Source: Amylibacter sp. (GTDB lineage: Bacteria; Pseudomonadota; Alphaproteobacteria; Rhodobacterales; Rhodobacteraceae). Taken from it: a stretch of DNA of 21,560 nt. The DNA is taken from the NCBI GenBank assembly GCA_027083485.1, contig JALWOO010000347.1:1-21560 (forward strand), written 5' to 3'. Made by a program: the position numbers and the translations under genes. Below, piece after piece: positions 14,794 through 21,560 of the stretch. Position 1 is the stretch's first letter, and each line of letters starts with the position of its first letter. Below the pieces are notes generated by a model that saw nothing but the letters and a program-made list of their open reading frames with translations, searched no databases and was not told the DNA's origin.

Positions 14794-15360
14794 TTACTCC
14801 GCACGAAAACGGCTGTGACAGGCAGAGCAGGTCTTGGCAATCATGTTGTAAACGCCATCCACAGGCATTTGCGCCAGTTGTTCCAGATCGGCCATGCCGG
14901 CGGAACTGCCACCCATCATGCCCGTTCCGCTGCCCATCATATTTGAGCCACCGCCCATCATAGAACCACCACTTGATTGCCCCATAAGGGGGTTTCCGGC
15001 GGCCTGTTCCAGCCCCTTGGCAAGGGTTTGGAGTTGTTCGGCCAGTGCGTTGAAATCTCGTGGATCTTGCCAGATGGCGGGTTTGGCCTTGGAAGGATGA
15101 TCGCCCGATCCTTTCGGGAACAGCTTGATCAGCGTATCGCCGGAATGCTGGCCAATGGCCTGTGCTGCGGCGCGAATTTGCGCGGAATCCAGTGGTATTT
15201 TTCCCTGCATCATCGGGACCAGTGATTTGACCGCCTTGCCCATTGTGCTCATGCCGTCCATGCGTTCTTTGACGATGCCAGTTGCCCCGCCGTGTGCCCA
15301 TGCTGAAACGGCTATGCCGGACGCAAAAATTGCGCCGGTTACAGTAATATTGATATTCAT
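14794..15360 (-). CDS. cytochrome c-prime (class II) with a Met/Gly/Ser-rich insert
   Basis: 188 aa with a signal peptide (about 1-22, ending AWAHG). Class II cytochromes carry the heme at the C-terminal end; here it is CSACH at 178-182, followed by SRFRAE. RMDGMSTMGKAVKSLVPMM resembles the first helix of c-prime proteins. Residues 122-156 form an extra low-complexity stretch with Met-Met pairs at 134-135, 141-142 and 148-149, exactly seven residues apart. This makes the protein longer than the usual 150 or so. Thioether-rich loops of this sort bind Cu(I) in copper-resistance proteins; that use here is inferred. AGGA precedes the ATG. It lies in the copper operon between the small Cys/His protein and the diheme cytochrome. 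Confidence 0.88.
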   Translation of the reverse strand: MNINITVTGAIFASGIAVSAWAHGGATGIVKERMDGMSTMGKAVKSLVPMMQGKIPLDSAQIRAAAQAIGQHSGDTLIKLFPKGSGDHPSKAKPAIWQDPRDFNALAEQLQTLAKGLEQAAGNPLMGQSSGGSMMGGGSNMMGSGTGMMGGSSAGMADLEQLAQMPVDGVYNMIAKTCSACHSRFRAE

Positions 15361-15385
15361 TTTATGTCCTGTAGAATTAAAACGT

Positions 15386-15402
15386 TGACCCGCCCAGGGT
15401 CA
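15386..15402 (-). terminator. short intra-operon hairpin before the cytochrome c-prime gene
   Basis: The arms TGACCC (15386-15391) and GGGTCA (15397-15402) pair perfectly around five bases. On the minus transcript the stem is followed by ACGTTTTAA. It is short, and the T-run is interrupted, so it looks like a partial attenuator or RNA-stability element rather than a full stop. Confidence 0.4.
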
Positions 15403-15409
15403 TTTATGC

Positions 15410-15733
15410 TCAGGACAAAACGCGCGGAGGCGGTGTATCGACCCCCGGAAAATACATGTGGGTGTGTTTGTAACGGTCGGTCTGGTGATGGATTTGCGTG
15501 CGTTTCACCGATTGGCGATATGTGCGTGAGGCCGTAATGGCCGCAGTGATGCAGACGCTTGAAACGCAACAATAGTCTGCCATTTCGGGCATATCTTCAG
15601 GGCAATCGCAGACTTGGGTGCTGCTGATCGTCATCATTTCATGGGCTTGCGCTGGGCCTGTATTCAAAAAAATACTACCCAAAAGCAATAATGCGGCCAG
15701 CAGAAAGGAACCAAATTGCAGTTTTGCAAACAT
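15410..15733 (-). CDS. small secreted Cys/His/Met-rich protein, first gene of the copper operon
   Basis: 107 aa, hypothetical. A clear signal peptide (1-30, ending PAQA) is followed by HEMMTISS, then a cysteine group at 42, 44, 55, 56 and 61 with methionines between, a basic stretch, and a histidine group (H82, H83, H90, H92, M93), ending in PGVDTPPPRVLS. The residues are those that bind Cu(I) or Cu(II), and the place at the head of an oxidase/cytochrome operon suggests periplasmic copper capture or delivery. I recall small secreted proteins with similar proline tails near copper genes, but no defined family can be named from sequence alone. The ribosome site GGAG precedes the ATG at 15733. 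Confidence 0.68.
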   Translation of the reverse strand: MFAKLQFGSFLLAALLLLGSIFLNTGPAQAHEMMTISSTQVCDCPEDMPEMADYCCVSSVCITAAITASRTYRQSVKRTQIHHQTDRYKHTHMYFPGVDTPPPRVLS

Positions 15734-15799
15734 ATCAAAGGCTCCTTTCCGTAGCTGTGTCCAGTCCGGCTAAAATGGGGGTTTTTATCGGCGCGTCAA
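15734..15799 (-). promoter_or_regulatory. candidate promoter of the copper operon
   Basis: On the minus strand TTGACG (15799-15794) overlaps the oligopeptidase stop codon. About 18 bases later lies a weak TTTTAG. A small dyad TAAAA-N7-TTTTA sits between them. A long spacer and a dyad would suit a MerR-family copper regulator or a repressor, but I see no good match to a CueR box and no regulator gene next to the operon. Confidence 0.35.
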
Positions 15800-17832
15800 G
15801 CCGTGATTTCCCCGTCCAGCCCACGCCCCTTTAGCAAGGCTCCAACAGAAGGCATTGAGCCGCGAAAACCCAGATACAGGTCTTTTTCGTCGCGTGACCC
15901 ACCGGCGGCATAAATATTGTCATGCAGTTTTTGCGCCAATTCCGGATCAAACGGATCGCCGACCTCTTCAAATGCGGCAAAGGCATCGGCATCCATGACC
16001 TCGGACCACATGTAGGAATAATAGGCCGAGGAATACCCGTCACCGGAAAATACATGGGCAAAATGCGGTGTGGCGTGGCGCATGCGGATAGATTTCGGCA
16101 TGTCGAGCGAGGCCAGAACTGCCGCCTGTTTTGCCATCGGATCATTCGGGGCTTCGCCCGTATGAAACGCCAGATCAACCAGGGCGGATGCGGTATACTC
16201 AACGGTGGCAAAGCCCTGATCGTAGTTTTCCGCTGCCAACAATCGTTGCAACAGGGCAGAGGGCATTGCCTCGCCGGTTTGCGCATGGCGGGCGAATTTC
16301 TCAAGCACTTCGGGCACGGACAGCCAATGTTCATAAAGCTGGCTTGGCAGTTCCACAAAATCACGCGCTACCGAGGTGCCGGAAATCAGCGGATAGGTCA
16401 CATCCGACAGCATGGAATGCAGCGCATGGCCGAATTCATGGAACAGCGTGCGTGCATCATCAAAGGTTAGCAGGCAAGGTTCACCTTCGGGGGCTTTGGC
16501 GAAATTACAAACGTTGACGGTGATCGGGCGTATGTCGCCCCCGAGTTTGGATTGCGCGCGAAACCGCGAACACCACGCACCGGAGCGTTTGGACGCGCGG
16601 GCAAAATAATCCCCAATGAAAACCGCCATGTGCCGATCACCCTTGCGCACTTCCCACGCGCGGGCATCCGGATGGTACAGCGGCACATCCAGCGGATGAA
16701 AGCTCAGGCCAAACAGACGGTTGGCACAATCAAACGCGGCCTCGATCATCTGGTCGAGCTGAAAATACGGCTTTAATTCTGCCTCATCCAGATCATAATC
16801 GGCAAGGCGGCGCTTTTCGGAATAATACCGCCAATCCCAAGGTTCCAGATTGCCATTATGCCCGTCCGCTTGCATCATTTCAGTCAAAACCGCCTCGTCG
16901 CGCAGGGCGGCGGCGCGGGCGGGTTTCCAAACAGCCATCAGCAATTCGCGTACGGCCTCCGGGGTTTTGGCCATTTCCGGTGCCAGCTTGAAATCGGCGA
17001 AATGGTTATACCCCAGCATCTGTGCGCGGACTTCGCGCAGTTTCAAGGTTTCCTTGACGATATCGCGATTGTCGGTTTCGCCGCCATTTTCCCCACGCGC
17101 AACCCATGCATCATAGGCTTTCTGACGCAGATCGCGGCGTTTGGAAAATTGCAAAAACGGTACGATCAAGGAGCGCGACAAGGTAATGACATAGCCATCG
17201 GTATCGCGTTCCTGCGCTGCTTGACGGGCGGCGGCGCGCAGAAAATCGGGCAGGCCGTCCAGATCATCCTCGTTCAGCACCATAAACCAGTTGCGTTCAT
17301 CCGCCAGCAGGTTTTGTGAAAACCGGGTGCCAAGCTCGGCCAACCGTTTCATAATATTGGCCAGCCCGTCGCGTTCTTCGCCTTGCAGGCGGGCACCGGC
17401 GCGCACAAAACTGCGATGATAGAGCGTCAGAACCCGCTCCTGTTCCGCTGTCAGGTTCAGCGAAGAGCGGTTCTCCATCAGGGTCTCTATGCGGTTGAAT
17501 AGCGGGGCATTCATTGTGATTTCAGAATTGAAATCCGCAAATTTAGGCGACAAATCCCGCTGCAATGCCTCGCGCGCGGGGGTGGTATCGGCACCGGCAA
17601 GGTTAAAAAATACGCCAGCGACCTTATCCAACACGGTGTCGGCCTGTTCAAGCGCGTCGATGGTGTTGGCAAATGTAGGGGCGGCGGGATTATCGGCTAT
17701 TGCATTGATATTCTTGCGTGATGCGGCAAAAGCAGCCTCAAAGGCCGGGGCAAAATCAGCATCATTTATGTTGCCAAAAGGCGGCAAAGCAAAGGGGCCG
17801 GTCCAATCGGCAAGCAATGGGTTCTGGGTCAT
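15796..17832 (-). CDS. M3-family zinc oligopeptidase (PrlC/Dcp-like)
   Basis: 678 aa from the ATG at 17832. Thimet-oligopeptidase-type enzyme that degrades short peptides in the cytoplasm, including cleaved signal peptides in known relatives. HEFGH at 465-469 supplies two zinc ligands and the catalytic glutamate; the third ligand is the glutamate of FVELPSQ near 494. The C-terminal FSGDGYSSAYYSYMWSEVMDADAF is the substrate-tyrosine loop of the family. The length is normal (about 680). A GTG 27 bases upstream is possible, but ATGAGGA lies just before 17832 and MTQNPLLADWTGPF is the expected N-terminus. It is upstream of the copper operon on the same strand and looks like a housekeeping gene unrelated to it. 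Confidence 0.93.
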   Translation of the reverse strand: MTQNPLLADWTGPFALPPFGNINDADFAPAFEAAFAASRKNINAIADNPAAPTFANTIDALEQADTVLDKVAGVFFNLAGADTTPAREALQRDLSPKFADFNSEITMNAPLFNRIETLMENRSSLNLTAEQERVLTLYHRSFVRAGARLQGEERDGLANIMKRLAELGTRFSQNLLADERNWFMVLNEDDLDGLPDFLRAAARQAAQERDTDGYVITLSRSLIVPFLQFSKRRDLRQKAYDAWVARGENGGETDNRDIVKETLKLREVRAQMLGYNHFADFKLAPEMAKTPEAVRELLMAVWKPARAAALRDEAVLTEMMQADGHNGNLEPWDWRYYSEKRRLADYDLDEAELKPYFQLDQMIEAAFDCANRLFGLSFHPLDVPLYHPDARAWEVRKGDRHMAVFIGDYFARASKRSGAWCSRFRAQSKLGGDIRPITVNVCNFAKAPEGEPCLLTFDDARTLFHEFGHALHSMLSDVTYPLISGTSVARDFVELPSQLYEHWLSVPEVLEKFARHAQTGEAMPSALLQRLLAAENYDQGFATVEYTASALVDLAFHTGEAPNDPMAKQAAVLASLDMPKSIRMRHATPHFAHVFSGDGYSSAYYSYMWSEVMDADAFAAFEEVGDPFDPELAQKLHDNIYAAGGSRDEKDLYLGFRGSMPSVGALLKGRGLDGEITA

Positions 17833-17886
17833 GGCGTCCTCATCTGGTGTTTGTCTCACCTAACGATGAAAGGCGCGAAGGGTAAA

Positions 17887-17955
17887 GCCCCTTCCTGCAG
17901 GGGGAGGGGCCTGGGTCCCTTCACACCCTGCCATATTTTGGCCGGGTGTGAAGGG
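17887..17955 (-). terminator. two tandem hairpins after the putrescine-binding protein gene
   Basis: First from the gene: CCCTTCACACCC (17917-17928) with GGGTGTGAAGGG (17944-17955), a perfect 12-bp stem extended inside by GCC/GGC beyond one mismatch. Second: GCCCCTTCC (17887-17895) with the complementary GG-rich arm ending at 17910, about 9 bp with one wobble around TGCA. Neither is followed by a strong T-run. Together they most likely end the 17963-19057 transcript and insulate the oligopeptidase gene. Confidence 0.7.
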
Positions 17956-17962
17956 GTGTCGC

Positions 17963-19057
17963 TTAGTTACCTGATTTAATCTTGGTCCACATCCGGTTTA
18001 CCACACGTTGTACTTTGGGTGGGTAAGGAGTTGTGATATAAAGGTTTTTCACAGTTTCTGCCGGTGGATAGATCGCTGGATCGCCAATCACATCTTCAAG
18101 CAGGTATTTCTGTGACGCCAGATTGCCGTTGGCGTAATAGACATAGTTCGATGCCGCCGCCATGTTTTCCGCATCCAGCAGGAAATTGATAAACTTATGC
18201 GCGCCATCCGGATTCGGGGCATCCGCAGGAATGGCCAATTGGTCAAACCACATCAAAGCCCCTTCTTTTGGAATTGCATATTCAACCTCGACACCATTTT
18301 CGGCCTCGGCAGCGCGATCGCGTGCTTGCAGCACATCGCCGGACCAGCCCCAAGCCACGCAGATATCGCCATTGGCCAGCGCGTTTATATATTCGGAACT
18401 GTGGTATTTCAAAACATACGGGGCCACGGCCTCCAATACAGGTTCTGCTTTGGCCAGCACCGCTTTGTCATGGCTGTCCGGGTCTTCGCCCAGATATTTC
18501 AGGACAGCCGGTATCACTTCGCCGGGGGCATCCAGAAAATGCACACCGCATTCCTTGAGCTTTTCCATATTGGCCGGATCAAAGATCAACGCCAGTGAAT
18601 CCGTCGGGGCATCTTCGCCCAAAACTTCTTTGACTTTGTTGACGTTGTAACCAATGCCGGTTGTGCCCCACATGTAGTTAACAGAATATTCATTGCCTGG
18701 ATCGTAGATAGCAGTCTGCTTTTTGATGGCATCCCACTCGTTGCCAATGTTGGTCAGTTTGCTTTTGTCCAGCTTTTGGAAAACGCCTGCCTGAATTTGA
18801 CGGCTCAGGAAAGAGCCGGAAGGTACCACAACATCATAGCCGGTGCTGCCGGCCAGCAGTTTTGTTTCCAGAACCTCGTTGGAATCAAATACGTCATATA
18901 CAACCTTGATGCCGGTTTCGGCCTCAAATTTGGTGAGCAGTTCTTCGTCGATATAGTCGGACCAGTTATAGACGTGAATTTCTTCGGCCATGGCAGTGCT
19001 TGCGATGGTGACCGAGGCCAGCAAGGCAAACAAAGTACCGGTTGTTGTGCGTGTCAT
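17963..19057 (-). CDS. potF: periplasmic putrescine/polyamine-binding protein (PotF/SpuD-like)
   Basis: 364 aa. The signal peptide is 1-24 (cleavage after TAMA), followed by EEIHVYNWSDYIDEELLTKFEAETGIKV, the classic start of PotF/PotD proteins, where the WSDY segment lines the amine pocket. YDVVVPSGSFLSRQIQAGVFQKLDKSKL, YMWGTTGIGYN and VAWGWSGDVLQA are further family hallmarks. It would deliver putrescine or a related polyamine to an ABC importer whose ATPase and permeases are not beside it. It is transcribed away from a GntR regulator and carries the same TGATCA operator as the aminotransferase gene. This suggests the three genes respond to one signal. Binding of spermidine or another diamine cannot be excluded. 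Confidence 0.9.
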   Translation of the reverse strand: MTRTTTGTLFALLASVTIASTAMAEEIHVYNWSDYIDEELLTKFEAETGIKVVYDVFDSNEVLETKLLAGSTGYDVVVPSGSFLSRQIQAGVFQKLDKSKLTNIGNEWDAIKKQTAIYDPGNEYSVNYMWGTTGIGYNVNKVKEVLGEDAPTDSLALIFDPANMEKLKECGVHFLDAPGEVIPAVLKYLGEDPDSHDKAVLAKAEPVLEAVAPYVLKYHSSEYINALANGDICVAWGWSGDVLQARDRAAEAENGVEVEYAIPKEGALMWFDQLAIPADAPNPDGAHKFINFLLDAENMAAASNYVYYANGNLASQKYLLEDVIGDPAIYPPAETVKNLYITTPYPPKVQRVVNRMWTKIKSGN

Positions 19058-19091
19058 GTGCTTCTCCCTGAGCAGATTTATTGTTCGGCAT

Positions 19092-19115
19092 TCACCGCCA
19101 TAATTTGATCAAAAT
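19092..19115. promoter_or_regulatory. TGATCA operator in the potF-gntR divergent region
   Basis: TTTGATCAAA (19104-19113) is a perfect 10-base palindrome. Read toward potF it continues as TGATCAAATTATGGCGGTGAATG (split here: TGATCAAATTATG, then GCGGTGAATG). This matches the aminotransferase promoter around 19921-19942 at nearly every base. A TTGCCT lies 18 bases upstream of AATTAT, so the palindrome sits inside the potF promoter. Likely the site of the adjacent GntR protein. Confidence 0.6.
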
Positions 19116-19249
19116 ACGCCAAAAGGCAAGTTTTTTGTCGAACCTGTTGCGGTGCGCCGCATTTGCGTGCAGATTCACACCTAACCATACCCGCGGGTAT
19201 TTTGCAAAACATGAGCCGTCCGACGCTTCGAAAATCAAGGGAAACACCG

Positions 19250-19888
19250 ATGAAACTACCGGCGCACGAACTTGTCTATCGTAAAATTCGTGACAAGGTT
19301 TTGTTTGGGGACCTCTCGCCTGGGCAAGCGGTAACCATTCAGGGGCTGGCCGAAGAAATCGGCGTTTCCATGACCCCTGTGCGCGAGGCGATTCGCCGGC
19401 TGACCGCAGCGGGTGCGCTGGAGTTTATGGGGAACAGGCGGGTAACCGTTCCACAAATGGATGAAAACAGCTTTGCCGAACTGGTTTTTGCCCGTGAAGC
19501 CGTAGAGCCGCAATTGGCGAGGCAAGCCTGTAGGCGGGTGAATTCTCAAGTAATTTCACAACTGCGCACCATCGACCAAGAGGTAAACCTTGCGATCGAA
19601 GCCGGAGATGTGCCCGGGTATATGTATCAGAATTACCGCTTTCATTTCATGCTTTACCGGCATGCGGATTCGGCAATTTTGGAACCAATGGCCCAAACCC
19701 TTTGGTTACGATATGGGCCGCTTTATCGGATAATTTGTGGTAAATGGGGGACGGCAAATATGGTGGACCTGCATGCGGAAACAGTTAGCGCACTGGAAAA
19801 AGGGGATGCGGAAGCGGCTGCAAAGGCGATTCTGCTGGATGTGCAGCAGGGATTTGAAATTATTCGCAATAGTTTTAACTGGTCATAA
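19250..19888 (+). CDS. GntR-family regulator with FCD ligand-binding domain
   Basis: 212 aa from the ATG at 19250, chosen because AAGGGA lies 7 bases upstream. An ATG at 19211 and a longer frame from 19163 lack a ribosome site. The winged helix-turn-helix occupies about 6-72 (ELVYRKIRDKVLFGDLSPGQ, then LAEEIGVSMTPVREAIRRL), typical of the FadR/FCD branch. The helical C-terminal domain contains RFHFMLYRHADS and DLHAETVSALEKGDAEAAAKA, where FCD proteins place metal-binding histidines and the effector pocket. Effector unknown; putrescine or a breakdown product is suggested by the neighbours. Palindromes centred on TGATCA occur upstream of potF and twice upstream of the aminotransferase gene, the best candidates for its operators. 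Confidence 0.9.
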   Translation: MKLPAHELVYRKIRDKVLFGDLSPGQAVTIQGLAEEIGVSMTPVREAIRRLTAAGALEFMGNRRVTVPQMDENSFAELVFAREAVEPQLARQACRRVNSQVISQLRTIDQEVNLAIEAGDVPGYMYQNYRFHFMLYRHADSAILEPMAQTLWLRYGPLYRIICGKWGTANMVDLHAETVSALEKGDAEAAAKAILLDVQQGFEIIRNSFNWS

Positions 19889-19932
19889 ATTTGATCAAAT
19901 TATGTTGACCTCTGGAAATCTGATCATATTAT
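19888..19932 (+). promoter_or_regulatory. aminotransferase promoter flanked by two TGATCA operators
   Basis: TTGACC (19905-19910) and TATTAT (19927-19932) form a sigma-70-like promoter with a 16-base spacer. AATTTGATCAAATT (19888-19901) is a perfect 14-base palindrome just upstream of the -35. ATCTGATCATAT (19918-19929) overlaps the -10. Both fit AT-N-TGATCA-N-AT, with centres 29 bases apart. The geometry suits repression by the GntR protein. The first palindrome begins on the last base of the gntR stop codon. Confidence 0.65.
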
Positions 19933-19999
19933 AGCGGTGAATGGATGCGCCGGTCCTGCACAGGGGTGGCCTTTACCCCGATAAACTAGGATTTTCGCT

Positions 20000-21382
20000 A
20001 TGCCCCTGATCGACAATCACATGCCCTCAGCCGATATTCAGGCGCTGGATGCAGCGCATCATATGCATCCGTTTACCGATGGTGCCGCACTTAACGCACT
20101 GGGTGCGCGGGTGATTACGCGGGCGGATGGTGTGATGCTGACCGATTCCGAAGGCAATGAATACCTGGATGGTATGGCCGGTCTATGGTGTGTGAATATC
20201 GGCTATGGCCGCAAGGAGCTGGCGCAGGTTGCGGCGGCGCAAATGGAACAGCTGCCCTATTATAATACATTCTTTCAAACCACCCATCCGCCAGTTGTCG
20301 CGCTGGCGGCAAAACTGGCGGAACTGGCACCCGGTGATTTGAACCATGTGTTTTTTGCCAACTCCGGCTCCGAAGCCAATGACACAAATATCCGCATGGT
20401 GCGCCACTATTGGGCGGCACAGGGCAAGCCTGAGAAAAAAGTTATCATCAGCCGCAAGAATGCCTATCACGGCTCAACACTTGGCGCATCGAGCCTTGGC
20501 GGCATGAGCGGTATGCATGCACAGGGCGGTATGGTGCCGGACATCACCCATATCGATCAACCCTATTGGTACGGCGAAGGCGGAGATATGGATGCAGAGG
20601 AATTCGGTCTGCATCGCGCCCGCCTGCTGGAGGCAGAAATTGCCCGGCTAGGCGAAGAAAACGTCGCCGCATTTATTGCGGAACCGGTGCAGGGTGCCGG
20701 GGCGGTGATTATTCCACCTGCGAGCTATTGGCCAGAAATTCAGCGCATTTGTGATGCCCATGATATCCTTTTGATTGCAGACGAGGTGATTTGTGGCTTT
20801 GGCCGTACCGGTAACTGGTTTGGTAGTCAAACTTTCGGGATTCAACCGGATATCATGACCACAGCCAAAGGGCTGAGTTCCGGCTACATCCCGATTGCGG
20901 CATCTATCGTCTCGGATAAAGTGGCTGAAGGCATCAATCACGGTGGTGACTTCAATCACGGCTATACCTATTCGGGTCATCCGGTAGCCTGTGCAGTCGC
21001 ATTGGAAAACCTGCGGATTATGCAAGAAGAAAATATCGTCGGTCATGTGGCCGATGTGGCGGCCCCGTATCTGCGAGAAAAATGGCTGAAACTGGCCGAT
21101 CACCCGCTGGTGGGCGAAGCCCGCTGTGTTGGTCTAATGGGCGCACTTGAGCTCACCCCGAATAAAGCCACCCGTGCCAAGTTCGAGGATGGTGGAGCGG
21201 CGGGACTAATTTGCCGGACCCATTGTTTTGATGGCGGGCTGGTCATGCGCGCGACGGGCGATACCATGATTATTGCTCCGCCACTGGTGATCACGCCTGC
21301 CGAAATCGATCCGCTGATCGAACGGGCGACAGATGCGCTGGATAAAACCTATGCAGACCTAAAGGCGCAAGGGAAAATCTAG
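20000..21382 (+). CDS. class III aminotransferase, putrescine/polyamine:pyruvate type (SpuC-like)
   Basis: 460-aa PLP enzyme, fold type I, cytoplasmic. Seen: FANSGSEANDTNIRMVRHYW (119-138) that holds the PLP phosphate, AYHGSTLGASSLGG, AEPVQGAGAVI, the aspartate D261 in LIADEVICGFGRTG, and the Schiff-base lysine K290 in TTAKGLSSGYIP. The N-terminal HHMHPFTD and LPYYNTFFQTTHPP match the omega-amino-acid/diamine:pyruvate branch. Next to a PotF-type binding protein and a shared operator, the likely role is putrescine to 4-aminobutanal, using pyruvate. Taurine- or beta-alanine-type substrates remain possible. The ribosome site AGGA lies 8 bases before the ATG. It is followed by a very strong hairpin and a convergent gene. 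Confidence 0.9.
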   Translation: MPLIDNHMPSADIQALDAAHHMHPFTDGAALNALGARVITRADGVMLTDSEGNEYLDGMAGLWCVNIGYGRKELAQVAAAQMEQLPYYNTFFQTTHPPVVALAAKLAELAPGDLNHVFFANSGSEANDTNIRMVRHYWAAQGKPEKKVIISRKNAYHGSTLGASSLGGMSGMHAQGGMVPDITHIDQPYWYGEGGDMDAEEFGLHRARLLEAEIARLGEENVAAFIAEPVQGAGAVIIPPASYWPEIQRICDAHDILLIADEVICGFGRTGNWFGSQTFGIQPDIMTTAKGLSSGYIPIAASIVSDKVAEGINHGGDFNHGYTYSGHPVACAVALENLRIMQEENIVGHVADVAAPYLREKWLKLADHPLVGEARCVGLMGALELTPNKATRAKFEDGGAAGLICRTHCFDGGLVMRATGDTMIIAPPLVITPAEIDPLIERATDALDKTYADLKAQGKI

Positions 21383-21395
21383 GCGGTTCTTTCCA

Positions 21396-21476
21396 TTTCG
21401 AATTCGCCTAAATATCCCCGCCGGAGGCATTAATACTCTTATGCCTCCGGCGGGGATATTTATGACGAATTCGAAA
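21396..21476. terminator. very long hairpin between convergent genes, Rhodobacterales-type repeat
   Basis: Positions 21410-21430 and 21441-21461 are perfect 21-base complements around a 10-base loop; the arm centre is CCGCCGGAGGC. Outside a small internal loop a further 11-bp stem follows: TTTCGAATTCG (21396-21406) with CGAATTCGAAA (21466-21476). A-rich and T-rich ends flank the GC core on both strands, as expected of a bidirectional terminator for the aminotransferase gene and the DctD-like gene. Similar CCTCCGGCGGGGATATTT elements are, from memory, common after genes in Rhodobacterales. Confidence 0.85.
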
Positions 21477-21487
21477 ATGAAACAGGC

Positions 21488-21560
21488 TTAACTGCCGTTG
21501 TGACGGAAATCCTCCGGCTTCAGGTTGTGGCGCTTGAGTTTGTCGTAAAAGGTTTTACGG
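21488..21560 (-). CDS. C-terminal end of a DctD-type sigma-54 response regulator, cut by the window edge
   Basis: The minus strand reads RKTFYDKLKRHNLKPEDFRHNGS and a TAA stop at 21490-21488. RKTFYDKLKRH-L is the Fis-type recognition helix at the very end of DctD and its close relatives, which activate C4-dicarboxylate uptake genes with sigma-54. Only 24 codons are visible, so the receiver and AAA+ domains are outside. Another NtrC-family activator with the same tail is possible. Confidence 0.7.
   Translation of the reverse strand, partial: RKTFYDKLKRHNLKPEDFRHNGS

Noticed and set aside
1..21560. CRISPR array, tRNA, rRNA, insertion sequence or integrase
   Set aside because: No regularly spaced repeats, no cloverleaf or rRNA sequence, and no transposase or integrase motifs were seen in reading both strands by eye.

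Overview
The window looks like chromosome of an alphaproteobacterium, most likely Rhodobacterales (Roseobacter-type). This is inferred from gene content and one structural cue. The genes are a boxCBA-boxR benzoyl-CoA operon, a MatB-type malonyl-CoA synthetase, a D-erythronate dehydrogenase (DenD), a GSCFA-domain protein and a PotF/GntR/class III aminotransferase putrescine locus. The cue is a hairpin with CCTCCGGCGGGGATATTT-type arms at 21396-21476, a form I associate with Rhodobacterales. No rRNA, tRNA, CRISPR array, transposase or integrase was seen.

Layout. (1) 1-1101 (+): C-terminal two thirds of a malonyl-CoA synthetase. (2) 1161-6454 (-): boxC-boxB-boxA-boxR, the epoxidation and ring-opening steps of aerobic benzoyl-CoA degradation plus their CoA-ester-sensing repressor. 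The benzoate-CoA ligase and the BoxD aldehyde dehydrogenase are not in the window. (3) 6663-8398 (-): an exported OmpA-like protein overlapping a secreted caspase-like (C14) protein. Facing away from them, 8536-9531 (+) holds a 60-aa small protein, a STAS anti-anti-sigma factor and a HATPase anti-sigma/switch kinase, all overlapping. (4) 9658-11490 (+): an SGNH-like protein and a GSCFA protein. Regions 3 and 4 up to about 10.4 kb are visibly richer in A+T than the flanks. (5) 11467-12456 (-): denD, overlapping the GSCFA gene tail to tail. (6) 12514-15733 (-): a compact copper/periplasmic redox operon in the order small Cys/His/Met-rich secreted protein, cytochrome c-prime with a Met-rich insert, diheme cytochrome c, Tat-exported multicopper oxidase. 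(7) 15796-17832 (-): an M3 oligopeptidase. (8) 17963-21382: putrescine-binding protein (-), divergent GntR regulator (+) and putrescine-type aminotransferase (+), linked by a repeated TGATCA-centred operator. (9) 21488-21560 (-): the last residues of a DctD-type sigma-54 activator.

How the parts work together. The box genes form one transcription unit with a candidate BoxR operator on its promoter. The copper operon makes a set of periplasmic proteins that can bind and oxidise copper and pass on electrons. The putrescine locus couples capture of a diamine to its transamination under one local regulator. The least familiar part is the divergent caspase/OmpA and STAS/HATPase pair with its small coupled ORF. 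It has the parts of a partner-switch-controlled envelope or stress module, and it is my main candidate for an undescribed system. The functional link between the two halves is inference from position only.
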